From contig OZ025240.1 in the NCBI GenBank assembly GCA_964019155.1, forward strand, positions 22,786,816-22,850,815: DNA of 64,000 nt, given 5' to 3'. This DNA is from Osedax fenrisi (lineage: Eukaryota > Annelida > Polychaeta > Sabellida > Siboglinidae). How positions within the stretch are numbered: position 1 is the stretch's first letter; each line of letters starts with the position of its first letter. The notes below the pieces were generated by a model. That model was not told where the DNA came from. It searched no databases and was given only the letters and a program-made list of their open reading frames with translations. Of this stretch, positions 24,694 to 35,352 are shown piece by piece. A program made the translations under genes and the position numbers.

Positions 24694-26684
24694 ACTGAAT
24701 AATAAACTATATTCATTAATCAGTGATTATTTATAGAGAGAGGAATAAACTTGATAATTAGACTTGAACAGGAAGTGAGTGGAAGCAAAGAGAACAGATC
24801 CCACTGAGATAAGTAGACAACCCTTACCAATCCACTGAGCTCTATTATGTCTAATCGAGTGATTAATATATATAGTAACGGTTATTTTACATTAATATAC
24901 AGTTAACTTACTACTTATAAATTAATAACGAATCATACACATTATATTTAATATAATAATAGGCATTATAAGTCTTAATTTTATTCCATTAAAAGTAAAC
25001 AGATGATGAATATGCTTAGCTAAATTAATGATATCATAAAAAAAAACTTCTTATAAAAGATATTATTGAATATTATGATTTATACACATTATTGTAATGT
25101 CTGGGAGCGATTTCATTCGCGAAGTTGATAACTACGAAGACATAGAGAGTGAGATCTACTGCTATCTAACCTATCCCCTAGGTAGGAGACGGCGAGCACC
25201 GCTAGCATCGAGGACACATCATAGGAGGACACGACGTAGCCCACCTGACGCGACCACAGATTGTAGGCTTTCTCTAGAGTGGTTACTATCTGTGTTGTGT
25301 AGTTAACGTAGAAGTGCTTAGTTCAATATAGGTCATATTTGACTAGGTATAATGATTAATTGTTAAAATGTTGATCATTGTACACAATTGTATAGGTATA
25401 ATATATATATATATATATATTAATATGTAATCTACAGGTATTCATATATATTTGTTATAAAGATACTACTAATACAAAATAGCATACCAATAATCAACAT
25501 TAAACATTGCGTATACATCAAAAGGTGTGTTAGGAGGAGGCGGCAAGGAAGAAGTAAGAAGGTGGCGAGGTAGAGGTACATAGGACTTAAGGATTAAGTA
25601 AGGGAAGAAGAAAATAAGGAGAAAGTGAGTAAGGAGAATGTAAAGAGGACGCGGTGGGAGATCAGGAGAAATAAGAATAAGGTAACGAGTAATTAAGGAA
25701 GAAGTCAATAACAAGTAATAACAAGTAAGAAAGGAGGAAGTTAGAAGTAGGTAATCCCGCCGCTGTTAACACATAACGTTAGCTGATAAAGTTAGGGTGG
25801 GGGCTACTTTTGTAGTCAAGTCGTAGTTCTACATATGTACATATATTCACGAGTTTTAATCTAGGTATGTTTATGTACAGTAAAGTTAATTAGTGATATT
25901 TGACCTAAGGTCACAACATGGGATACCATGAAGAACTTATATACGTTACAGTAAGAACTAGGTAAGGAGGTAAATAAGGAGTTAGGAGAATAAAGAGTAA
26001 GGAGTAAGGAGAACACTGCTGTTGACACTGCTGATGACAATGTTTATACTGCTGACAATGTTATTACTGTTTACACTATTTTTTATTTATTTATTATCAG
26101 ATATAGGCAATGCCAGGGTAATTATAGAAGCAGTGTTGCTTATCGAGACAATTACCCCTTTCACTATTGACAATGTTGACAATATTGAGAATTCTGACAA
26201 TGTTTACACTGCTGGCAATTCAGACACAGCTGACAATGCTGACACTGCTAACACTGCTGACAATGTTGACACTGCTAATAATGCTGACACTATTGACACT
26301 GATGACAATGCTGACACTACAGACAATACTGACAATACTGACACTGCTGTTAACAATGCTATTGACAATACTGCTGACAATGCTGTTAACAATGCTGTTG
26401 ACATTTCTGCTGACAATGCTGACACTGTTGACAATGCTATTGACACTGCTGCTGACAATGCTGACACTGTTTACAATGCTGACAATGTTGACACTGCTGC
26501 TAACAATACTGACAATGCTGTTGACACTGCTGCTAAAAATACTGACACTGTTGCTGCTGACAAACCGATGAAGTATAACCGCTGACGAGGAGAGATTGAA
26601 CGAGAACCACGGCTGAGATGGTGAACGCATACCCCACGGGGTTAATACAGGTCATCCTGCTCGAACAGCTGGTGGTGTTCACAT
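17283..26684 (-). CDS. Solute carrier organic anion transporter (SLCO/OATP); N-terminal exon not identified
   Basis: OATPs are 12-helix plasma-membrane carriers of bulky organic anions, with a Kazal-like cysteine-rich extracellular loop. Minus-strand exons, all GT-AG and all joining in phase: 26684-26566, 25289-25171, 24841-24751, 24506-24281, 23430-23332, 22878-22798, 22485-22384, 21705-21541, 21050-20846, 20376-20244, 19857-19718, 18162-18098, 17554-17283 (stop). They give 604 codons. Landmarks in order: GYTSSIVTTLEKAYNL (end of helix 1), VSSYDVSS, IGVGASPIYTLG, the family signature WIGAWWVGYLV, the Kazal-like cysteines, the FLVILFFTLLT helix and IPSPIYFGVLFDSTC near the end. The first exon here enters in phase 1 at VNTTSCSS without an ATG, so at least one upstream exon is missing. 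Which paralogue it is cannot be told. Confidence 0.93.
17536..17760. repeat. 45-bp x 5 minisatellite containing a splice acceptor
   Basis: Five consecutive 45-bp units (ATAGG(C/T)GAAGGTATCA(G/A)TGCTGTATATAGTGTA...GTTAT). In transcript sense each unit reads ...TATATACAG/CACTGATACCTTC(A/G)CC, so every unit repeats the 3' splice site plus the first exon bases of the last SLCO exon. Only the innermost unit continues into the exon. The outermost unit (about 17716-17760) has diverged and its acceptor reads CTACATACAG. Confidence 0.93.
18163..19717. other. SLCO intron
   Basis: Very AT-rich intron with a few homopolymer runs. I see no exon or repeat element in it. Confidence 0.6.
20244..20376 (-). 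CDS. SLCO exon with Kazal-like loop
   Basis: The exon encodes the cysteine pattern CHNCACQPIYAPVC...ACQAGC, typical of the large extracellular loop 5 of OATPs, and continues in the next exon (19857-19718) with CGCELYTASKGRC...C. Entry is phase 2 after AATGAAAG, exit phase 0 at CAG/GTTGAT. Just upstream in the intron is a (CA)n tract that doubles as its polypyrimidine-like region. Confidence 0.92.
22798..22878 (-). CDS. SLCO exon carrying the OATP family signature
   Basis: Encodes NLNEDSPEWIGAWWVGYLVS. The PEWIGAWWVGYL stretch matches the OATP signature D-x-R-W-(I/V)-G-A-W-W-x-G-(F/L)-L, at the extracellular loop 3/helix 6 border, with Pro-Glu in place of the usual x-Arg. Phase 1 in and out. 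Confidence 0.95.
24042..24262. mobile_element. MITE family B, hairpin-like copy in an SLCO intron
   Basis: The left half (AGTAAACAGTAATAGCCTCA...AAATGTTTACAATGTGCTAT) is answered in inverse orientation by the right half (ATAGCACAATGTAAACATTT...GAGGCTATTATTG), with internal TGCTATTATGCTGC repeats. It ends about 18 bp from the donor of the exon 24506-24281. Related copy at 15556-15684. Confidence 0.75.
25505..25745. repeat. Purine-rich AAGTAAGGAG-type tract
   Basis: A/G-dominated + strand built from loose GGAG/AAGTAAGG units in the intron between SLCO exons 25289 and 26566; the transcript is therefore C/U-rich. Confidence 0.65.
26005..26562. repeat. GACAATGCT/GACACTGCT nonamer array
   Basis: A 9-bp-based degenerate tandem repeat (GACAATGCT, GACACTGCT, GACAATGTT and variants) running for about 500 bp up to the donor of the SLCO exon at 26566. 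It keeps several frames open on both strands, which explains long but biased reading frames (Asp-Asn-Ala-Thr, Leu-Thr, Ser-Val-Ile). The left breakpoint of the 5.5-kb tandem duplication lies inside it (about 26469). Confidence 0.9.
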
Positions 26685-28742
26685 CTGTTGTACGTAGTGT
26701 AGGAGATAATCATCTTATTGACGGCCATTCTTATTTATTTACTGTACCTCCATATAAATATATATAAAATATTGTTGATTATATTTAATCACGATATTAA
26801 TATAACTAAATATATATATATATATATTAATATCAGAATATTAGGCATGATCATGGTAAACGAAGAAGCGCGATGCTTATCTAGTTGTTTACCAGTTTAA
26901 CTTTCCTAAAGAATATTTATGAGGAGAAAAGTATAGTAAAAGTAAAATTAAAATAGATTTAATAAAATAAAATTTTAAGATTAAAGTTAGTAAAAGTTAT
27001 ATATAAAAGAAAAATATTAATTTTGATAATTATCAATACAAATTTAATTATTTAGTTTTCTATTAGAATAATACATTTATAAAAAATAAGAGATATTAAA
27101 TTATTAAATTTATATTCAGAAAAGCCAACAGTAATTGAAATAATGAAGATAGATAGTGTATCAAATACGGGGATATGGGTGCATCAGGTCCAATGCCGTA
27201 GGGATCATATTTGTTCCAAGAATAAGAACACTGACAATACTTGCATATCACTACAAGTATATCCTTTTCCTCTATAGGTACCATATCCACATTAACACAA
27301 ACACATCAGCCACTCCGTCATAAAAAAATACAATATAAAATAAAGTTAACGTTATTAAATGTGTTATTCTAATAGATTACTTTTATAATGGTAATATTTT
27401 ATTATAAATACTATTAAAAATACATTTTTAGTCAATTAATATAAATGAAATTAAAAATAATTTATAAAATATAAAATATTATTATTTATCTATTTTATCA
27501 AGTTAGGTATTAATTTAATTGTCATCATACAAATTTATCAAAACCTTTTTATAATTAGTACTAAATTCATATATACTATTTTTAATTCATAGATTTTGTT
27601 AAATTATTTCACAATTGTGGCCCTGAACTAGATAAACAACAAAGTTTTCGTTGGGTTCTAATTCTAATTATATGAAAGAGAAGATTATCATAAGCCTTAA
27701 CCTTGAATAGATTCTGTAAGTTTGATGGCAGAGAATGATTTCTTGCTCTAAACATAAATTTTGCAGTATTTAATTTAACACTATAAGTAAACTTTAAAGA
27801 ATTATGTTGTGTATAAAATTTTTTTAAAACGCGGTCTCAATACAAAAATGTGTCAATGCTCTATTAAATTACTTGCAATATAAATTAGATTTTACTCACT
27901 ATATGGATATGTATAGAATTAAAAAAAAATATTTTCTATTTCTTTTTTTATATATTAGTAATGATCGTTTAGTATTCATCCTAGAAATAATAATTTAAAA
28001 ACATATAATTTTACATTTAATATTTGTCGTTTGTTAATTTATCGTTTGATACTAATTTACATTATAAACAACACATATTTATGAAAATGTAACCTATGTA
28101 GGTGGCGCTGTTATTTTTTATGTATAAAATCGAAGTACACCTTTTTGAATAAGTGTTATATAACATAAATAAATATATCTTTCGTTACACAAATATTTGT
28201 ATATATTATTATTAATTAATATCATTAGCGCCATCTATAGATGAACTATACAAATAAATAAGTTATATAGGTAATTATAAAATTATAGATAATTTGTTAC
28301 CAAACAACATATTTCTTAATACAATTAGTAACAAATATTTAATTTACCAATTTATATACTTTTATATTAGTTATAATTATTAATGATACTTTTTTAATTT
28401 TTTTACAAATTCAAAAATTGAATTTAAAATATGTAGAATGTCACATTCAATTTGAATATGAATTTGAATGTAAATTTAATATTATAATAATTATACAAAT
28501 GTGTGTAATATACTTGATATATGTATCATTAATAGAACACATTATCATATTATAAAAGGTAAATTATGTAAAACATCAATGATCATTCGAATGTATGTTA
28601 TTTTAAATTATAACTACTTATAAATAATTATTAATTACATATAAATGATTTATCCATTAATTGGATTAACATGAAATTGATTTAACTATTTGTTGGTATG
28701 GGCGAGTCTTTATAGTCACTATAATAGTGGAATTAAGTTTTA
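26685..28742. other. Region upstream of the first recognised SLCO exon
   Basis: AT-rich. A minus-strand frame at 27096-27290 begins MDMVPIEEKDILVVICKY and has a phase-1 donor option (AAGTATT/GTCAGT) that could join to the SLCO exon at 26684, so it is a weak candidate for a leader exon. It recurs at 32606-32800. Otherwise nothing recognised. Confidence 0.3.
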
Positions 28743-28768
28743 CCTATATATTATATAGGTAAAACTTA
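28734..28768. repeat. Perfect palindrome; retrotransposon target in copy 2
   Basis: AAGTTTTACCTATATA...TATATAGGTAAAACTT forms a near-perfect palindrome. In copy 2 the LTR element inserted inside it, duplicating CCTAT, and splits it between 34833-34846 and 39896 onward. Confidence 0.9.
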
Positions 28769-29030
28769 GGATAATCTTATATAATATAAGATTATCTTAA
28801 AGATATATAAGTTATATAGTATATAACATACATTATCAGCGAGGCGTTATCCACATTTACAATTAATTTAAATTTAAATATGAAATTAAATGAATTGTCA
28901 TAATTAATACAAAATCAATAACCAATCCCAATCAATAGTTCAAGATTATAAATATTTACAAAGATTTGTAGATTTTATTTATTAATGATTTTGTATGGAT
29001 ACCACATCCCTCTGTGGATACCAACAGTTG

Positions 29031-29350
29031 TACATACAATGTTTATAATTTAAATACTATATTATATACTGTATATACATGTATATACTATACCGTAGAC
29101 ATATACAACTTTATATATATATATATATATATTATTGTATTTTCAATAAAGAATATAAATGTCATCTTCTAGATATATATATACATATATCTTTATGTTA
29201 TATTATGTTTATAAATTATTCTTGATATTTATAATACGTCTATATATAGTATTATCATTAATTATATTACTTCGCATGATACTATATAGAATATTATTAT
29301 ATTATCCTACCCACATGCTTCCATAAAGAAGATATATCTTGTTAAACCAA

Positions 29351-29393
<43 letters not shown>

Positions 29394-29407
29394 TATATAT
29401 ATAATAT

Positions 29408-29461
<54 letters not shown>

Positions 29462-29463
29462 TT

Positions 29464-29518
<55 letters not shown>

Positions 29519-29836
29519 TTGGTTTAACAAGATATATCTTCTTTATGGAAGCATGTGGGTAGGATAATATAATAATATTCTATATAGTATCATGCGAAGT
29601 AATATAATTAATGATAATACTATATATAGACGTATTATAAATATCAAGAATAATTTATAAACATAATATAACATAAAGATATATGTATATATATATATCT
29701 AGAAGATGACATTTATATTCTTTATTGAAAATACAATAATATATATATATATATAAAGTTGTATATGTCTACGGTATAGTATATACATGTATATACAGTA
29801 TATAATATAGTATTTAAATTATAAACATTGTATGTA
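29031..29836. mobile_element. Giant inverted repeat (foldback-like), copy 1
   Basis: The left arm, about 29031-29356, is repeated as its reverse complement at about 29508-29836, separated by about 150 bp of interrupted (TA)n. The arms are about 325 bp and nearly identical: for example AACCAAACTACATAT and ATATGTAGTTTGGTT flank the centre, and TACATACAATGTTTATAATT and AATTATAAACATTGTATGTA form the ends. The ends are flanked by TA, as in TA-targeting transposons. No ORF: a long-TIR or foldback element. Confidence 0.9.
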
Positions 29837-30540
29837 TAACATTGTATATATAATATATAGATTTATAGTTCTCTGACGATCGTCACTGTCTGAGAGTCCT
29901 CACTATTATCAGTAACTATTACTAAGTTTATGATCGTCCTTCTATATATGTTTACCTGTTTGAATAGAGTATCTGACATTATTCGATAAAGCATAATATT
30001 GAAGAGTATATTATGGGATTGTAAACAGATTTGTCTATCTCATTTAGTTATTCTTTAACCAGTAACTTATTTCCCATCGAAATACGTTGCAATTATTGCT
30101 TTTTTTGTATATATTTTATATTATTGCAATACATCATGTATTATAACCTACATGTTATAATTATATTAAATATTTTCATTTTTGTACATACTCTGTTCAT
30201 ATTTAAAAAAAAATCAATACATGATATGTTAGTTGTTAATACTGGTGGTATTTTGTGGCTATACTTTCAAAAGTTAATATATGTTCACCCCTTTGAATGC
30301 ATCTTCAACTTAACTTTTTAGTATTGTATATTATCCAATAGATAACCTTCATTAACCTGCATTATCAATCGGCTCCATTTTATTTAATATTTAATTATCA
30401 TTATTTACTTTGTGTTTAGAATTATGTATATTTGATCCAGCTGTTAGGTACCTATATATTATCAGTTATTCCTATATTTTATCTTTAATACTAGATACTT
30501 TGTTACGTTTAGGTAAAGTTAACTGCTTTACTATGTGGTT

Positions 30541-30578
30541 ACCATCGATATAAAGAAAGTCTTCTTTATATCGATGGT
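30541..30578. repeat. Family A terminal repeat as a bare palindrome, copy 1
   Basis: ACCATCGATATAAAGAA, four bases, then its exact reverse complement. This is the terminal sequence of family A (5451-5927, 47549-47717) with the interior missing: two ends joined back to back. Repeated at 41696-41733 by the segmental duplication. Confidence 0.85.
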
Positions 30579-30790
30579 GGTTACCTTTCTTTCTTTAGTA
30601 TGATTAAGATGTTTTTGATATCCTCTCATTGATTTTGACCCAATCTACTTTAACTGTACTCTTTATTTTCTTAATGTTTGGGTTTATTAGTTTATATATA
30701 TACCTTATTCTTTAGACTCATTATTTCAATGTAAATATACTATAGTTCTTCTTATCCATGATTCTTATTATGCCGATACTGATCAGGAAA

Positions 30791-30944
30791 TCTTTAACTA
30801 TTACGATTAATGGTCTATTAAATATTGTGATTACTTAATTATTATTTTGTTATTAGTCATTCTGATATCTTTAACTATTACGATTAATGGTCTATTAAAT
30901 ATTGTGATTACTTAATTATTATTTTGTTATTAGTCATTCTGATA
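30791..30944. repeat. 77-bp x 2 tandem repeat
   Basis: Two adjacent identical units starting TCTTTAACTATTACGATTAA. The same pair occurs at 41946-42099 in copy 2, so it predates the duplication. Confidence 0.9.
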
Positions 30945-31949
30945 TCTGTAAGTTTATCTTTAATATTTCTTTTGTAAAGAAATGTATCAATTTGTGAGTT
31001 TAGTTTTTAAAGATTGCCTTTTATTGACTAATCTATTTGATTTTTTTAGATTAATGAATGAACTGAACGGTCCTCATTACGAGATCACGATAGCTGAATA
31101 TGTCTGTTCATGGAATTGTTTGCGTCTCATTTATACTTCTAGAAACGTTTTTGAATTAAAAGGTATATTTTAAAGTACTTCATTTGATCTTATATAAGTT
31201 GTCAATAATATTTATAAAACGATAAATTTCCCATTGTACAAGTAAATTAATGTAAGTTATAATTTATAAGCCATGTTCTTCATATATTATAGGATTTTTC
31301 TTCAAATTTTATCTTTTTATAATAATAATAAATGTAATGTTTAAGAACTAAATATTTTAAATAAATTACAATTCAATAATATATATATCTGTAAGCTTAT
31401 TCACCACATGTATCCATACTATTTTGTAAATTTATACTTATTTATATAGTGTCTTATATTTATATATAGATCTATATTTTTAATTTATATAATATTTCTA
31501 TGTTTAAATATTTAAACACTACATATTGTGTATAAAATAATATTAAATAAAATATAAATGTGTAATTCAAATAATCTAATTATGCATTGATCTAGTCTTT
31601 GATTTAGATATTTTAAGGTAAATATTATTATTATATTCAGTTTAGATATATCATAATATTAATTAATTAATATATTTTATATTAATAACCGATTTATAAG
31701 GTTACATTCTAATAATTGTTCATTATTTTTTAATTTCGTATTATTCTTTGTTTATTTCTATAACATATATTCATACTTTATACTTTCGATTATATATTTC
31801 GACTATATTATTGCTTAAAATATCTATTATACAACCAATAATCTATATTGATTTTGAATATTTTAGTTATTTACATTTGAGTCAAATAAACTATATAGTA
31901 TATTGAAATAATACATTTATTATAATACGTAGTAATAAGAGTACACATG

Positions 31950-31970
31950 GTGGGGGTGGGGGGGGCGGGG
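31950..31970. repeat. G-run at the duplication junction
   Basis: GGTGGGGGTGGGGGGGGCGG-like run on the + strand, matching the run beside the TRIP11 stop (43104-43137). Here it passes directly into nonamer repeat sequence, marking the junction between copies 1 and 2. Confidence 0.85.
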
Positions 31971-32075
31971 TGTACAATGTTTACAATGCTGACAATGTTG
32001 ACACTGCTGCTAACAATACTGACAATGCTGTTGACACTGCTGCTAAAAATACTGACACTGTTGCTGCTGACAAAC

Positions 32076-32194
32076 CGATGAAGTATAACCGCTGACGAGG
32101 AGAGATTGAACGAGAACCACGGCTGAGATGGTGAACGCATACCCCACGGGGTTAATACAGGTCATCCTGCTCGAACAGCTGGTGGTGTTCACAT
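32076..32194 (-). pseudogene. Stranded copy of the first recognised SLCO exon
   Basis: Identical to the SLCO exon 26566-26684, including acceptor and donor, shifted by 5510 bp by the tandem duplication. The nonamer array that follows is cut off at about 31979 by the duplication junction, and no further SLCO exon lies beyond it, so this copy cannot make a transporter by itself. It could still act as an alternative upstream exon. Confidence 0.8.
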
Positions 32195-32940
32195 CTGTTG
32201 TACGTAGTGTAGGAGATAATCATCTTATTGACGGCCATTCTTATTTATTTACTGTACCTCCATATAAATATATATAAAATATTGTTGATTATATTTAATC
32301 ACGATATTAATATAACTAAATATATATATATATATATTAATATCAGAATATTAGGCATGATCATGGTAAACGAAGAAGCGCGATGCTTATCTAGTTGTTT
32401 ACCAGTTTAACTTTCCTAAAGAATATTTATGAGGAGAAAAGTATAGTAAAAGTAAAATTAAAATAGATTTAATAAAATAAAATTTTAAGATTAAAGTTAG
32501 TAAAAGTTATATATAAAAGAAAAATATTAATTTTGATAATTATCAATACAAATTTAATTATTTAGTTTTCTATTAGAATAATACATTTATAAAAAATAAG
32601 AGATATTAAATTATTAAATTTATATTCAGAAAAGCCAACAGTAATTGAAATAATGAAGATAGATAGTGTATCAAATACGGGGATATGGGTGCATCAGGTC
32701 CAATGCCGTAGGGATCATATTTGTTCCAAGAATAAGAACACTGACAATACTTGCATATCACTACAAGTATATCCTTTTCCTCTATAGGTACCATATCCAC
32801 ATTAACACAAACACATCAGCCACTCCGTCATAAAAAAATACAATATAAAATAAAGTTAACGTTATTAAATGTGTTATTCTAATAGATTACTTTTATAATG
32901 GTAATATTTTATTATAAATACTATTAAAAATACATTTTTA

Positions 32941-33529
32941 ATTTTCCTCATAATGTCATTCATCATGTAATAAATAAAATTTAAGGTAAGACATATAAAA
33001 TAAAATAACTAAAATAAAATAAAATACTAAAAACAAAACAAATAAATAATAAGACAAAACATAAATAAATATATAGTTTAACATACAAATATAAATACAA
33101 TTACTACACAATAATAATCTAATACGTAATAAAAAATATTTGTAATTAATATTCTAAATTAAATTTAATTAGTATAAACATTTATTTTCAATTATTTTAT
33201 GATAATTCAAAAGTTCAAATTTTCATAATTTTATATTTTAGCAAAAGAATGTAAAGTATGTGTTGTTATTATTAATTTTATATTAAGTCATGAATGTAAA
33301 AAGAGTAAAATATGTTTGGTAAAATATATTATGTCAAAAAATAATAAAAAAATTAAACTAATAAGTAAAGTAAGATAGTAATTTTATATTATGTCAAAAG
33401 AACATGAAAATGTTTTTGGAATTTTATATTATATCAAAAAATAAATAAAATAAAATGTGAAATAAATATGAATAACAAAAATAAAACTAAAACAATATAA
33501 AAAGTATCAATGGTCAATTAATATCATTA
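32941..33529. repeat. 589-bp segment present only in copy 2
   Basis: Copy 1 reads straight from TACATTTTTA to GTCAATTAATAT. Copy 2 has 589 extra AT-rich bases between them, ending in GTCAATTAATATCATTA just before the shared GTCAATTAATATA, i.e. a short direct repeat at the edge. It contains several ATTTTATATTATGTCAAAA-like repeats and no ORF. Either an insertion in copy 2 or a deletion in copy 1 between short repeats. Confidence 0.85.
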
Positions 33530-34846
33530 GTCAATTAATATAAATGAAATTAAAAATAATTTATAAAATATAAAATATTATTATTTATCTATTTTATCAA
33601 GTTAGGTATTAATTTAATTGTCATCATACAAATTTATCAAAACCTTTTTATAATTAGTACTAAATTCATATATACTATTTTTAATTCATAGATTTTGTTA
33701 AATTATTTCACAATTGTGGCCCTGAACTAGATAAACAACAAAGTTTTCGTTGGGTTCTAATTCTAATTATATGAAAGAGAAGATTATCATAAGCCTTAAC
33801 CTTGAATAGATTCTGTAAGTTTGATGGCAGAGAATGATTTCTTGCTCTAAACATAAATTTTGCAGTATTTAATTTAACACTATAAGTAAACTTTAAAGAA
33901 TTATGTTGTGTATAAAATTTTTTTAAAACGCGGTCTCAATACAAAAATGTGTCAATGCTCTATTAAATTACTTGCAATATAAATTAGATTTTACTCACTA
34001 TATGGATATGTATAGAATTAAAAAAAAATATTTTCTATTTCTTTTTTTATATATTAGTAATGATCGTTTAGTATTCATCCTAGAAATAATAATTTAAAAA
34101 CATATAATTTTACATTTAATATTTGTCGTTTGTTAATTTATCGTTTGATACTAATTTACATTATAAACAACACATATTTATGAAAATGTAACCTATGTAG
34201 GTGGCGCTGTTATTTTTTATGTATAAAATCGAAGTACACCTTTTTGAATAAGTGTTATATAACATAAATAAATATATCTTTCGTTACACAAATATTTGTA
34301 TATATTATTATTAATTAATATCATTAGCGCCATCTATAGATGAACTATACAAATAAATAAGTTATATAGGTAATTATAAAATTATAGATAATTTGTTACC
34401 AAACAACATATTTCTTAATACAATTAGTAACAAATATTTAATTTACCAATTTATATACTTTTATATTAGTTATAATTATTAATGATACTTTTTTAATTTT
34501 TTTACAAATTCAAAAATTGAATTTAAAATATGTAGAATGTCACATTCAATTTGAATATGAATTTGAATGTAAATTTAATATTATAATAATTATACAAATG
34601 TGTGTAATATACTTGATATATGTATCATTAATAGAACACATTATCATATTATAAAAGGTAAATTATGTAAAACATCAATGATCATTCGAATGTATGTTAT
34701 TTTAAATTATAACTACTTATAAATAATTATTAATTACATATAAATGATTTATCCATTAATTGGATTAACATGAAATTGATTTAACTATTTGTTGGTATGG
34801 GCGAGTCTTTATAGTCACTATAATAGTGGAATTAAGTTTTACCTAT

Positions 34847-35172
34847 TGTAATATGTTATTATATATCAATTGGTTCGTCTATAGAGTTATAACTTATATA
34901 TTAAGATTATGATAATCTTATCCTAAATATATAATGTATAATATATATATATAATATATGTATTGGGTATACTATTATATGTAGGATGTATTACCTTTGG
35001 GTAGCTTCAAGATATCTGCCAGAGTACTCTGCAGATGATTCTTCGTGGTTTGGGGTATATAGTATTATCTATTATAGATTAACGTAAGTGCTATTGGTTT
35101 GACTGCTAAGATACAAGTGAAGTGTTTATCACTAATAATGTGGGCGTGTCTAATTATATATATTATATTACA
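34847..35172 (-). repeat. 3' LTR of the retrotransposon
   Basis: 326 bp, TGTAATATG...ATATTACA on the + strand. No difference from 39570-39895 was found by reading both. Confidence 0.95.
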
Positions 35173-35332
35173 CCCTTATACCAAATTTTTAATCTAAAAT
35201 TTATACACCTTAAATAATCACAAGTGAAGTGTTTATCACTAATAATGTGGGCGTGTCTAATTATATATTTTGTTACATATTATATTACACCCTTATACCA
35301 AATTTTTAATCTAAAATTTCTACACCTTAAAT
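35113..35332 (-). repeat. Duplicated LTR-end/polypurine-tract region
   Basis: Sequence from inside the 3' LTR through its boundary and the adjacent purine tract (35113-35215) is repeated internally at 35220-35332, with about 10 extra bases in the second unit. Both contain GTGGGCGTGTCTAATTATAT...ATTACACCCTTATACC. The element therefore carries two copies of its LTR/PPT junction, just after the pol stop codon. Confidence 0.85.
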
Positions 35333-35352
35333 CCCATGAGGCATATGGCTCC

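Larger units (their letters stand above)
26469..31970. repeat. Tandem segmental duplication, copy 1 (about 5.5 kb)
   Basis: The interval recurs almost identically as copy 2. The offset is +5510 for 26469-27429, +6099 for 27430-28747, and +11153 to +11155 for 28743-31970. The jumps correspond exactly to a 589-bp extra segment and a retrotransposon with its 5-bp target duplication in copy 2. The left end is inside the nonamer array; the right end is a G-rich run (about 31950-31970). Confidence 0.93.

Noticed and set aside
25469..25714. 81-residue Pro/Leu/Ser-rich minus frame
   Set aside because: Antisense of a purine-rich intron tract; no conserved feature.
26022..26630. Several 90-190 residue frames (Asp/Asn/Ala/Thr; Leu/Thr; Ser/Val/Ile)
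   Set aside because: Products of the nonamer tandem repeat, open in several frames on both strands at once.
29342..29530. Ile/Tyr repeat frame
   Set aside because: Translation of the (TA)n centre of the hairpin; the same applies to 24524-24736, 63359-63679 and others.
30031..30321. 96-residue frame, repeated at 41186-41476
   Set aside because: Low-complexity Phe/Ile/Tyr composition in AT-rich repeat; presence in both copies only reflects the duplication.
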